64,000 bases of DNA from Sulfurimonas sp. (GTDB lineage Bacteria > Campylobacterota > Campylobacteria > Campylobacterales > Sulfurimonadaceae). Under the pieces are notes generated by a model. It searched no databases. It was not told the DNA's origin and saw nothing but the letters and a program-made list of their open reading frames with translations. Shown here in pieces: positions 1 through 8,957 of this stretch. The translations under genes were made by a program, and so were the position numbers. The stretch is taken from assembly GCF_026991475.1 (NCBI RefSeq), contig NZ_JALXBK010000094.1, positions 1 to 64,000 on the forward strand, given 5' to 3'. Every line of letters starts with the position of its first letter. Positions within the stretch are counted from its first letter, which is position 1.

Positions 1-343
1 CACGTATAAACTGCTCTGTTTGGTCAAGCATGTCATTTACACCCCATGCAACTGCCTGCATCGTATGTGTCTCATCTATATCTGTAATACGGTGAGAGAG
101 CTCTCCTCGTCCTGCTTTAATGAGCACGTCACGCACTTGACGAATAAGAGCATCATTAAAAATCTTGTCGCAAACATCATCTGCTTGTAACAGTGTTAGA
201 AGTAGTGTTGCAATGGTACCTACAAATACCAATCCTGCTGCAATGTATTCTCCTTCATACCCAAAGTAGATAATAATAGCTAAGAGTAGTGCATAAAGCC
301 CACTATGCTGTTTAGTGCTGTAAATTGAAGACAAAATCGTCAT
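1..343 (-). CDS. Methyl-accepting chemotaxis / energy-taxis protein N-terminus, CetA-like (partial, runs off window start)
   Basis: Minus-strand frame open from ATG at 343 to window edge: MTILSSIYSTKQHSGLYALLLAIIIYFGYEGEYIAAGLVFVGTIATLLLTLLQADDVCDKIFNDALIRQVRDVLIKAGRGELSHRITDIDETHTMQAVAWGVNDMLDQTEQFIR; two TM segments followed by HAMP-like sequence; not in ORF track. Confidence 0.7.
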   Translation of the reverse strand, partial: MTILSSIYSTKQHSGLYALLLAIIIYFGYEGEYIAAGLVFVGTIATLLLTLLQADDVCDKIFNDALIRQVRDVLIKAGRGELSHRITDIDETHTMQAVAWGVNDMLDQTEQFIR

Positions 344-821
344 AACTCTCTCCCTTCTCTTTTAGTATAGTATTGAGTAATTTTTCAGAAGCTTCCATTC
401 CACCACTCTGCTCTACTGCAAAAAGCTGCTTATAGAGTTCAGGAATAACCTGCATTGATTTTGCAGAGGGTTTTCGTCTGACTGAGTGCAAGTCGATGAC
501 ATTGCCATTTTTATCAAGCGTGACCGTCACATTGGCAAGTACCCAGTAAAAAGAGCCATCTTTACACATATTTTTTACATAGGCAAATATCTCCCCTTTT
601 GCCTTTACTCTATCCCATAGATATTTGAAGATTATTTTTGGCATGTCAGGATGTCTTAAAATCGAGTGGGGTTTTCCAAGCAGTTCCGATTCAGAATATC
701 CCGATATTTTTATAAAGATTTTATTCCCATAAATTATGCGTCCGTTTGCATCAGTTTTCGAGACAATGAACTCATCTGCCGAAAGCTGTTTTTCGTTGTT
801 ATTTGGTGCTATTTTAGCCAG
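312..821 (-). CDS. PAS-domain energy-taxis sensor, CetB-like; the supplied ORF (312-644) is truncated, the frame extends to a putative CTG start at 819-821
   Basis: Frame upstream of M(644) reads (CTG)AKIAPNNNEKQLSADEFIVSKTDANGRIIYGNKIFIKISGYSESELLGKPHSILRHPDMPKII..., the conserved N-terminal half of a PAS domain; no stop until TAA at 822-824. Confidence 0.75.
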   Translation of the reverse strand: MAKIAPNNNEKQLSADEFIVSKTDANGRIIYGNKIFIKISGYSESELLGKPHSILRHPDMPKIIFKYLWDRVKAKGEIFAYVKNMCKDGSFYWVLANVTVTLDKNGNVIDLHSVRRKPSAKSMQVIPELYKQLFAVEQSGGMEASEKLLNTILKEKGESYDDFVFNLQH

Positions 822-955
822 TTATACTCCTACATGTTTATTACAAAATATAATAATATTAGTCCTAAAAGTCTAAAAGATAGTTTAAAATTTTACCAAA
901 CTTTTAAATAATTTGATTTTTTTGTGATAGCTATCTATTTTGATACAATACATAT

Positions 956-1603
956 ATGAAAATACTATTATTAGAAGATGACACGGCACTCGCAAGCATT
1001 TTAGTGGACTACTTAGAAGATGAATATGAAGTCACACAAACATACAGCATGAAACAAGCACTGCGTTTAAGCGAAGAGGAAAATTTTGATCTCTACATTT
1101 TTGACATCAATGTTCCTGATGGAGACGGCATTTCACTTTTAAAAGAACTGCGTGATTTTCAAAATGAAACACCTGCCATATTTATCACTGCGTTTGAGAG
1201 TACCAAGTACCTCAAATCTGCTTTTGAATCAGGTGCAAATGACTTTATACGAAAACCTTTTGACCTTGAAGAACTTACCCAGCGCATTGAGAACATCAAA
1301 CGCCACTTTGGACTTGAAGGAGTTCTCAAAATAACCCCAACACTGGAATTTGATGTTAAAACACATACCATTTTTGATGCTCACAAGAGAGTGCGTCTCA
1401 CACATAAAGAGAGTGAATGCCTGCACTACTTCTACAAAAATCGCCATCGTGTTGTTAGCTCCGATGAGTTGCTACAAAATTTTTGGGAGTTTGATGAGAT
1501 GCCAGGAGATGATGCCATCCGTACTATTGTAAAAAATCTTCGTAAACATATAGGAAAAGAGCATATTGTAAACATTCGGGGAGAGGGGTATAAGTTTGAA
1601 TGA
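956..1603 (+). CDS. OmpR-family two-component response regulator
   Basis: MKILLLEDDTALA receiver with FDINVPDGDG and a C-terminal winged-helix domain. Confidence 0.9.
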   Translation: MKILLLEDDTALASILVDYLEDEYEVTQTYSMKQALRLSEEENFDLYIFDINVPDGDGISLLKELRDFQNETPAIFITAFESTKYLKSAFESGANDFIRKPFDLEELTQRIENIKRHFGLEGVLKITPTLEFDVKTHTIFDAHKRVRLTHKESECLHYFYKNRHRVVSSDELLQNFWEFDEMPGDDAIRTIVKNLRKHIGKEHIVNIRGEGYKFE

Positions 1604-2711
1604 GTTAGAAAAGAGATCATTTTACTCATTTTTAGCGCTTTATCTAAGCTCTTCTGCTATATTTATTCTATTGCTTGGTTACTGGTACTACGATGCGCAA
1701 AAAAATGCACTTGAGAGTGAAACCTACTACAAACTCGAACACCTTGCTGATAAACTTGCAGGAAGCATTATCAATGCGCAGATGAAAGGAACTGTCCTTC
1801 AATTACCAGAGCAAAAAGGCTTTGAGTACAGTCTCATTCCTACACAAGATCGCGCAAATTACCATGTCGGTTACTTTGAAAAAGATGCTCAAAAGGTCTT
1901 AGTATCTGCTGCGCCCCAAGAACATCTTAACATCGAGTACGTTGTAGTACGCACTAACACCTACTTTACGAAGCTGCATAAACTCCAAACGCAGGTACTT
2001 ACTGTAATGGGCATCAGTTTTGTGCTTATCGTACTTATCTCCTTTTTTCTCGCCAAACTCTTTATGAAACCACTGCATAACAGAATGAGTCAAATAGAGG
2101 GCTTCATTCAAGATGTCTCACATGAGCTTAACACCCCAATAACGGCGCTAAAAATGAGTGCGAGCAGAGCAATAAAAAAAGAGGTTTATGATAAAAAAAT
2201 ACTCACCAATATCTCTATAAGTACCAAACAGCTTGAAAGCATCTACAAATCACTCACCTTTTTAAACTTCAAGCAAAAAATGCAGGAGAGTGAACAGGTA
2301 AACCTAAAAGTAATACTAGAGAAAAATATCAGTTACTACGAAGAGCTCACCAACGCGAAACATATAGAGATAAAAAGTTCACTTGAAGATGTAACATTTA
2401 ACATCATCCCTGCGCGTGCCGAGCTGCTCTTTTCCAACCTCATCTCAAACGCCATTAAATACTCCATGCCAAACACAACCATAAGCATAACACTCACACC
2501 GGAGTATTTCACTATAAAAGATGAGGGAGTTGGCATATCAAAAGAGAAACTCGAAGCTATATTTGAACTCTACAAACGAGAATCTGATATTGCAGGAGGC
2601 TTTGGAGTGGGGCTAAACATTGTCAAACAAATTTGCGATGCGTACAACATCAAAGTAACTGTAAGCTCCGAACTTGAAAAGGGAAGTGAGTTTACACTCT
2701 TCTTCCCTTAA
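1596..2711 (+). CDS. Sensor histidine kinase
   Basis: H-box DVSHELNTPITALK, HATPase motifs; overlaps the response regulator by 8 nt. Confidence 0.9.
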   Translation: MNELEKRSFYSFLALYLSSSAIFILLLGYWYYDAQKNALESETYYKLEHLADKLAGSIINAQMKGTVLQLPEQKGFEYSLIPTQDRANYHVGYFEKDAQKVLVSAAPQEHLNIEYVVVRTNTYFTKLHKLQTQVLTVMGISFVLIVLISFFLAKLFMKPLHNRMSQIEGFIQDVSHELNTPITALKMSASRAIKKEVYDKKILTNISISTKQLESIYKSLTFLNFKQKMQESEQVNLKVILEKNISYYEELTNAKHIEIKSSLEDVTFNIIPARAELLFSNLISNAIKYSMPNTTISITLTPEYFTIKDEGVGISKEKLEAIFELYKRESDIAGGFGVGLNIVKQICDAYNIKVTVSSELEKGSEFTLFFP

Positions 2712-2713
2712 GC

Positions 2714-3793
2714 TCATAGCAGTTCAAGCACCTGACTTTTAAATTTTTTGTGTATAAACGGTGAAGTCATGGCAGAAAGCAATGCAGAATAATTTGGAGA
2801 AAAAGTAACTGTGTCTCCTACTTTAAGTCCACTTTGTTTAGCATCTAAAATCATATGATCACTACTACCACCCAAAATATCAACATCAATTTGGGGTGTT
2901 AATCCATCAATAGCAACATCTTCTCGACCAAGTCCAAGAATAACACGGGGGATTATTCCTCTATCTTCAAAGTGTGGTATTTCGCCAAAGGCATTCAGTG
3001 CCATCTCTCCATTTGGTAAAGAAGGTTTTCGTTTTGCCTCTATCACTTCTGCCACAATTTTAAAAGCATCTTGATAAAGACCCTCTATTTTATGTCTATA
3101 AAGAGTTTCAACTCCTAAAAAAATGGATTCGCCCAGTCGCACATTATTCACTCTTCCTGGACGGCCATTTTCCTGAAGCCAGATAAAGTTAGCAGAATTT
3201 CCACCTGAAATTATTGAGAGTTTAATACTAAATTGCTGTTCAATCATATCAGCTAGAAGCGAGAGATGGTTCATTTTTTCCTGATTGGGCTTTATACCAC
3301 CAAAGCAAGCAAAGTTTGCACCAATACCAATCAGTTCGATGTTAGGAAGTCGAAGAATTTTTTCTACATTGTCGTGAAGGTGTTCAGGGAGAATCCCTTC
3401 TCTTCTATCGCCCATCTCCACCATAAGAATGACTTGATGCTTTTTTTTCTGTTTGATTGCTTCCTTGTTCAAGGCTTTTATAACTACAAACTCTGTATTA
3501 AGAGAGATATCTACATAACGAACTACCCGTTTGACATCCGAGAGAAAAGGAGTGCGAATCAGACAAAAAGTTGCATCGACTCCAGCTTTTTTCATACGAA
3601 TAATATCCTCGATACGTGAATCACCGAGCAGGCTGATACCAGCATCTACAAGTGTCTGTGCAATATGGGCTTCCCCAAGATTCACTTTATCGATCCCCAT
3701 CACTTCAATACCAACTTCTCCCCACATCTCTTTGATGCGAGATGCATTGTGAGCAATTTTGTTTAAATCTATTTCAATATAAGGTGTTCTCAC
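2714..3793 (-). CDS. PLP-dependent amino-acid racemase (alanine/ornithine racemase Orr-like fold)
   Basis: PYIEIDLNKIAHNASRI...GIDKVNLGEAHIAQTLVDAG...GGNSANF...VRLGESIFLG; GTG start overlaps the upstream stop (TAGTG). Confidence 0.75.
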   Translation of the reverse strand: MRTPYIEIDLNKIAHNASRIKEMWGEVGIEVMGIDKVNLGEAHIAQTLVDAGISLLGDSRIEDIIRMKKAGVDATFCLIRTPFLSDVKRVVRYVDISLNTEFVVIKALNKEAIKQKKKHQVILMVEMGDRREGILPEHLHDNVEKILRLPNIELIGIGANFACFGGIKPNQEKMNHLSLLADMIEQQFSIKLSIISGGNSANFIWLQENGRPGRVNNVRLGESIFLGVETLYRHKIEGLYQDAFKIVAEVIEAKRKPSLPNGEMALNAFGEIPHFEDRGIIPRVILGLGREDVAIDGLTPQIDVDILGGSSDHMILDAKQSGLKVGDTVTFSPNYSALLSAMTSPFIHKKFKSQVLELL

Positions 3794-4869
3794 TATTTCT
3801 TTTTCTTCAAAAGTTCAGGAAATTGTCTCTCAATAGCATCTATGATGCATTTAGTATCTCGCTTAAGAACATCTGTTACCGCTCTTTTGTAGCTTTTTTT
3901 ATACTCCTCAATTGTCTTATCAATCATAGCATTATCCATATCTTCATGATTTAAAGTAATTGCTATTACTGGTGCATTAGTAAACATCTCATTGAGTTTA
4001 ATAGCATCTTCAAGTTTTGGTATTGGAAAATCTGGATAATCACCCATTATTTTACGCATTGGTGCATGTTGTAAAATAACGCCATTTGCCTGTGAACCAC
4101 GACTGATGGCACATGAACTTAGATAAGCTGGATGTGTCAAAGCACCCTGCCCTTCAATAATGAAAATATCGGATTGCTCTGCATCCCAAGCACGAAGTAT
4201 CTCCCCTTCGACAACGCCAGCAGCAAAATGTCCTGCTATTGCATCCATAGGTGCTCCGTATTTAGCTCCTTGCATAAGACCTGTTTGCCCTGTTGAAATC
4301 ATCACTGCTTTATAACCTACATTTATAAGAGCTTTTGTTACAATAGTTGCTGTAGTTCGTTTACCAATGGCACCGTCTGTTCCAAGTACAGCTATTCGAG
4401 GTGCAGTTACTTTGAGAATTTCTCCTGTAAAAACACGACGCAAATTTTTTCCCTCATATTTTCTTACATCTGTAACAGTTACACCATGTTGCTTAGCCTT
4501 TTTCATAAATGCCTTATCATCACTTAAAAAATGGTGCATACCACTTACAATGCTCAATCCTTTGCTCATCGCCTGTTCCATCAGAGTAATATCACCCTCA
4601 GAAAAATCACCAGTTAATGGTGCAATACCATAAATAAATGTTTGTGGTTTTTTTGAGAGAGAATTTAGAGCATCATCTAAATTTTTAAAAATCATAATAC
4701 CATTTGCAATGCCATCCAACACTTCACCCGCATCTTGTCCAGCAAATTGGCTATCTATAACACCAACTATTTCATATCGTTCAGAGTGACGGACAAGCCC
4801 ATTGGCTGTCTTTCCGTCCATCTGAGTAAAAAATCCTTCACTATACACAACTGCTGTTGCTTTTTTCAT
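3793..4869 (-). CDS. DUF1611-family protein (P-loop-like; DgcN-related)
   Basis: GTDGAIGKRTTATIVTKAL P-loop-like motif, FIIEGQGALTHPAYLSS...ISRGSQANGVILQHAPMR typical of DUF1611. Confidence 0.75.
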   Translation of the reverse strand: MKKATAVVYSEGFFTQMDGKTANGLVRHSERYEIVGVIDSQFAGQDAGEVLDGIANGIMIFKNLDDALNSLSKKPQTFIYGIAPLTGDFSEGDITLMEQAMSKGLSIVSGMHHFLSDDKAFMKKAKQHGVTVTDVRKYEGKNLRRVFTGEILKVTAPRIAVLGTDGAIGKRTTATIVTKALINVGYKAVMISTGQTGLMQGAKYGAPMDAIAGHFAAGVVEGEILRAWDAEQSDIFIIEGQGALTHPAYLSSCAISRGSQANGVILQHAPMRKIMGDYPDFPIPKLEDAIKLNEMFTNAPVIAITLNHEDMDNAMIDKTIEEYKKSYKRAVTDVLKRDTKCIIDAIERQFPELLKKKK

Positions 4870-4906
4870 TCTTATCCTTAAGATTTATATATCTTCTTCT
4901 TGAATC

Positions 4907-5941
4907 TTATTTTCTAAGTTCTTTCTCTTTTGCTATCAATGCAACGACACCATCATGCATATCTTGAACAGCTTGAACTTCTGTTATACCTAAGCGTCTA
5001 CGATTGCTAATGTCATAAACTCCACCCTCACTTTCACTGTGTTCACCATTAATTCCACGGATTTGAAGATGGTACTTGTCTGTAATAGCTTTAAATCTGT
5101 CCATATCTTCTGCAAGTTTTGGCAAGGCGATGTGAACACTAGCTCTCATGGCAGTTCCTAAATTCGTTGGACAACTTGTAATGTAACCTATATGCTCACT
5201 ATATGAAAAAGGTACTTTAGTTTCAATACTTTTAATTGCATTTACAAGACGAGTAAAGACCTCTTTTATATCTCCACCCTGTTGCATGGAGATAATACGA
5301 AGCTGATCCTCTTCATTGACCCAAACTAAAAATGTTTTATCATTATTGTGATAAATTCCACGACCAGCAGGCCAATCACGATTGAGTCCAGCAGCATCTA
5401 AAAAGCGATCTCCCTCTTTAAATAAAAAGTGATCTTTGATGAGTGAATCTTGCACCTCTTTTGACATCCCAAGAAGAGGATAATACTCTCCTTTAAGTTC
5501 ACCATCAAGTCTCTTAAGACCAGCAACAACACTTGATTCTACATGATCACGCTGCTCTTTTGATATAGCAGGGCCAAGAGGCATATTGTCCATATTTCTT
5601 CCAACACGAATACGAGTAGATAAAATAAACTCATTATCAGGGTCAGGATTTGGAGCATTCAAATCATCTGGGTTAAGATTGCTTTTATGAGAATCAGTTT
5701 TAGCAAATCCATGATACTCTTCAATAATAGGATCAAAAAGTTTGTCAAAAACATCATAAGACTCTTTGTCACCTGCATAGACACCTATGCCACTATCAAT
5801 ATTTTTCACACCTGAATTAATAGCTTGTTCAAGCGTAAAACCATTAGAAGTTTTTTTATTTTTAAGTGCTTCAAACACCTCAGGTGTTAGATATTTGCAA
5901 AGAAGAGATTTGCAATCTTTTGGAAAATTTGGGTAGTTCAT
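4907..5941 (-). CDS. ATP:guanidino phosphotransferase, full-length arginine-kinase type
   Basis: Complete N-domain (KYLTPEVFEALKNKKTSNGFTLEQAINSG..DSGIGVYAGD..YDVFDKLFDPIIEEYHGF) plus catalytic domain (STRIRVGRN; RDWPAGRGIYHNNDKTFLVWVNEEDQLRIISMQQGGD; SCPTNLGTAMRASVHIALPKL; GEHSESEGGVYDISNRRRLG). Confidence 0.95.
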   Translation of the reverse strand: MNYPNFPKDCKSLLCKYLTPEVFEALKNKKTSNGFTLEQAINSGVKNIDSGIGVYAGDKESYDVFDKLFDPIIEEYHGFAKTDSHKSNLNPDDLNAPNPDPDNEFILSTRIRVGRNMDNMPLGPAISKEQRDHVESSVVAGLKRLDGELKGEYYPLLGMSKEVQDSLIKDHFLFKEGDRFLDAAGLNRDWPAGRGIYHNNDKTFLVWVNEEDQLRIISMQQGGDIKEVFTRLVNAIKSIETKVPFSYSEHIGYITSCPTNLGTAMRASVHIALPKLAEDMDRFKAITDKYHLQIRGINGEHSESEGGVYDISNRRRLGITEVQAVQDMHDGVVALIAKEKELRK

Positions 5942-6162
5942 TATATATCCTTTTTAGTAAAATTGAGCATCAAGTTGTTTTGTAACACTTGAGTAGTATT
6001 TATATTCCAACGCTCTATGCAGTAGCTTGAAAAATCCTCATATCCTTGCTTATAAAGCTCCATCTCTTGAATTACTTCAAAAGCCTTATAAAGCTTTTGC
6101 AAGTTTTGCATCTCATCAGAAATGATAGCTTCGCATTGCTGTAAAAGTACAGTTTGACTCAT
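5941..6162 (-). CDS. Small protein of unknown function (73 aa), between argB and the arginine kinase
   Basis: ATGA overlap with argB and TAATG overlap with the kinase support real coupled translation; no recognised domain. Confidence 0.75.
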   Translation of the reverse strand: MSQTVLLQQCEAIISDEMQNLQKLYKAFEVIQEMELYKQGYEDFSSYCIERWNINTTQVLQNNLMLNFTKKDI

Positions 6163-7010
6163 GATTTTATCACCGTTCCAACCCCCTCACTTGTAAAGAT
6201 TTCAAGTAACAATGCATGCTCAATTCGCCCATCAATTATGTGAGCTTTCATGACACCACCATTAACGGCATCAAGGCAAGCATCTACCTTTGGGATCATA
6301 CCTCCATCTATAACGCCATTAGCTTTGAGAGTCTTGATTTGTTCTTCATTTAGTGTATGAATAATCTCTTTTTTATTGTTCATTACACCTGGCGTGTCTG
6401 TCATAAAAATAATTTTTCGTGCCTTAAGACTAGCAGCAATATGACCTGCAGCGATATCTGCATTTATATTAAATCCAGGATGTCCATTTTGATTTGATGA
6501 TGCTACAGGTGCTATGACAGGAATAAATTTTTCAGCTATTAAATTATTAATCACTTGAGGGTCTACTTTTGTCAGTTCTCCTACGTAGCCATATTTTTGC
6601 ATATCTATCGGTTTGGCTTCAAGCATTGAAGCATCTTTACCACTTATACCTATAGCCTTTGCACCATATTCATTCAGCAAAGCAGTAATCTCTTTGTTAA
6701 TACTTCCAGAGAGAACCATTTCAACTACTTCCATCACCTTTTCATCTGTTACACGCAGTCCATCTATAAAATGAGAGCCGATTTTAAGACGCTCTAACAT
6801 ATCTCCAATAGCTCTACCACCACCATGTATAATAACAGGCTTAATACCCACCAAATACATCAGCACAATATCTCTTGCGAACTTTTCTTTAAGTTCGGGA
6901 GTTATCTGCGCTGAACCACCATACTTAATGACAAATATTTGATTTGCATAGCGTTTTATGTATGGCAAAGCATCAAGCAATACTCTTACTTGGTTAATTT
7001 TTTGTTTCAT
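6159..7010 (-). CDS. argB: N-acetyl-L-glutamate kinase
   Basis: FVIKYGGSAQ...VIIHGGGRAIGDML...GFNINADIAAGHIAASLKARKIIFMTDTPGV. Confidence 0.95.
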   Translation of the reverse strand: MKQKINQVRVLLDALPYIKRYANQIFVIKYGGSAQITPELKEKFARDIVLMYLVGIKPVIIHGGGRAIGDMLERLKIGSHFIDGLRVTDEKVMEVVEMVLSGSINKEITALLNEYGAKAIGISGKDASMLEAKPIDMQKYGYVGELTKVDPQVINNLIAEKFIPVIAPVASSNQNGHPGFNINADIAAGHIAASLKARKIIFMTDTPGVMNNKKEIIHTLNEEQIKTLKANGVIDGGMIPKVDACLDAVNGGVMKAHIIDGRIEHALLLEIFTSEGVGTVIKS

Positions 7011-7048
7011 ATATATTCTTTAAATAGTAAAATCTTTTCAGTTGTTTA

Positions 7049-7054
7049 ATTATA
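7049..7054 (-). promoter_or_regulatory. Candidate sigma70 -10 box for the argB/arginine kinase operon
   Basis: TATAAT on the minus strand, 38 nt upstream of the argB ATG. Confidence 0.5.
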
Positions 7055-7088
7055 GTTGATAAAAATGTAAGAGTTGTGAAATGTAGTT

Positions 7089-8957
7089 TTATTTTCTTTG
7101 TGGAAGAGTAAGTTTAAAGCAGGCTCCATTATCTGTATTGTATGCAATAATTTTGCCATTCATTTTCTGTTCTACAATAAGTTGCGACATATAAAGACCT
7201 ATACCTATACCACCATCCTTATATTTTGTACTGGTATAAGGTTTAAATATTTTTGGCAATATACTTAACTCAATACCACCACCATTATCGCAAAACAGCA
7301 CATTAAGCATACCATTTTCAGAACTTATATCTATATTTATTCTACCTTGCTGCGTTTGTCTGGCAAGTGCATCTTTAGAGTTATTAAGCAAGTTAAGTAT
7401 GACCTGCGAAAATTCACTAGCAGAACCTTGTATAAAATAAGTGTTTGGTTTTGCATCAAAATGAACGCTAATATGGTAATAATCAAGTGCTGCTGAAACT
7501 ATTTGAATAGCTTTTTGTATGCAGAGAACTAAATCAAATTTTTCATCAACTCTGTTAGGGCTAAAAAAAAGTCTAAAATCATCAATAGTCGTTGACATAT
7601 ATTTTATTATTTCATTTGCTTTGTCCAGACGCACCTTTAAATACTTCTCATCAAGTTCATCAAAGGCATATGCAGATTCTAAATTCATAAAGATACCACC
7701 AAGTTGTGCCAATGGCTGACGCCATTGATGGGCGATATGTCCTATCATCTCACCCATAGAAGCCATTTTTGATTGTTGCATCATAAGGTACTCTTGTTCA
7801 ACTCTTAATTTATTTTCTTCTTTTATCTCATTTTTAAGTTGTTGCTTAATAGATTCATGTTCTGTAACATCTTTAGCAATCAACTTAATGTAGTTACTAT
7901 TGATATTTTTTGAGAGAGAACCTGAAAATTCAAAGTTGTACCCATTAATTTTCAGAGCGAAATTAATGATTTTTTTCTCTTTGTTGAGAGTGCTATAAAG
8001 TTTTTTCCAGCTCTCATGAAATAAATACTCTGGATGTTTTTCAACTGCTTCACTACCAAAATATTCATATGCTTTACGATTCATCCAATGAATAACCTGT
8101 TGTTTTGGTGCATCATAAATCTCAATAATAGCTTCAGGAAGAAAATCCATTATCTCTTTTGCATGACGAAGTTTTATCTCCAACATACGAGCAACATTAC
8201 CTTTGACATGTTTAAAAATATCTCTGTTAGTTAAAAGTGCATACATCTCGCCTTGTTCATTAGTTACAAGTACGCGTCTTAAACTTTTTTTTCGCATTAG
8301 TGCTATGACCGTTGTTATTGCCTCATCAATAGATACACTCACAACAGGGGAGGACATCAAACTCTCAACAGATGTATTTAAATCAATATGTTTATAACTT
8401 GCATTGAGAATATCTTTTTCAGTAACAATTCCTACTACCTTGGCTTCTTTTGCAACTATAACAGAGCCTATCTTAGAATCTGACATCTGCTTTAGAGCAT
8501 CAAAAAGAGTTGTTTTTGGAGATACAGCGACAATACTTACATCATGATTTAAAAGATCACTAACCTTCAAATCAACCTTATAAACATCCTCTTCCAAAAA
8601 AGAAAAAAGATCCTCTTGGCACACGGTACCTGCATATTTTCCTGCATCATCTACAAGAACCAAACGGCGTATATTATTTGTCACTACAAGTTCAAAAGCT
8701 GATTCTACAGGTCTGTTACAATGAGCCGTTATAACAGGTTTTTTTGCATATGGTACTATTTTTTCATCAAAACAAATACCTTTTTGAAGTAGCTCTAATA
8801 TCATACTCTCAGTAACTATTCCAACAGGAAATTTTTTGTTTAGAATTACTACAGAACCATTGTTGTTTTTTAGCATACAATCCATTGCCTGAGATATTGT
8901 AGCGGTATCTACAATAGAAAAGTTTTTTTTGTGAGCTATATTAGAAAGAGTGTTCAT
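7089..8957 (-). CDS. Sensor histidine kinase with tandem CBS-domain pairs and a PAS-like domain
   Basis: Repeated CBS motifs (VVGIVTEKDIL, SSPVVSVSIDEAITTVIALMRKKSLRRVLVTN), HisKA MIGHIAHQWRQPLAQLGGIF, HATPase NLLNNSKDAL...GIGLYMS. Confidence 0.9.
   Translation of the reverse strand: MNTLSNIAHKKNFSIVDTATISQAMDCMLKNNNGSVVILNKKFPVGIVTESMILELLQKGICFDEKIVPYAKKPVITAHCNRPVESAFELVVTNNIRRLVLVDDAGKYAGTVCQEDLFSFLEEDVYKVDLKVSDLLNHDVSIVAVSPKTTLFDALKQMSDSKIGSVIVAKEAKVVGIVTEKDILNASYKHIDLNTSVESLMSSPVVSVSIDEAITTVIALMRKKSLRRVLVTNEQGEMYALLTNRDIFKHVKGNVARMLEIKLRHAKEIMDFLPEAIIEIYDAPKQQVIHWMNRKAYEYFGSEAVEKHPEYLFHESWKKLYSTLNKEKKIINFALKINGYNFEFSGSLSKNINSNYIKLIAKDVTEHESIKQQLKNEIKEENKLRVEQEYLMMQQSKMASMGEMIGHIAHQWRQPLAQLGGIFMNLESAYAFDELDEKYLKVRLDKANEIIKYMSTTIDDFRLFFSPNRVDEKFDLVLCIQKAIQIVSAALDYYHISVHFDAKPNTYFIQGSASEFSQVILNLLNNSKDALARQTQQGRINIDISSENGMLNVLFCDNGGGIELSILPKIFKPYTSTKYKDGGIGIGLYMSQLIVEQKMNGKIIAYNTDNGACFKLTLPQRK

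Noticed and set aside
666-911. 81-aa + strand ORF
   Set aside because: Antisense to the PAS coding extension of the CetB-like gene; no plausible domain.
3266-3619. 117-aa + strand ORF inside the racemase gene
   Set aside because: Antisense shadow ORF, low-complexity F/I/N/Y composition, no start context.
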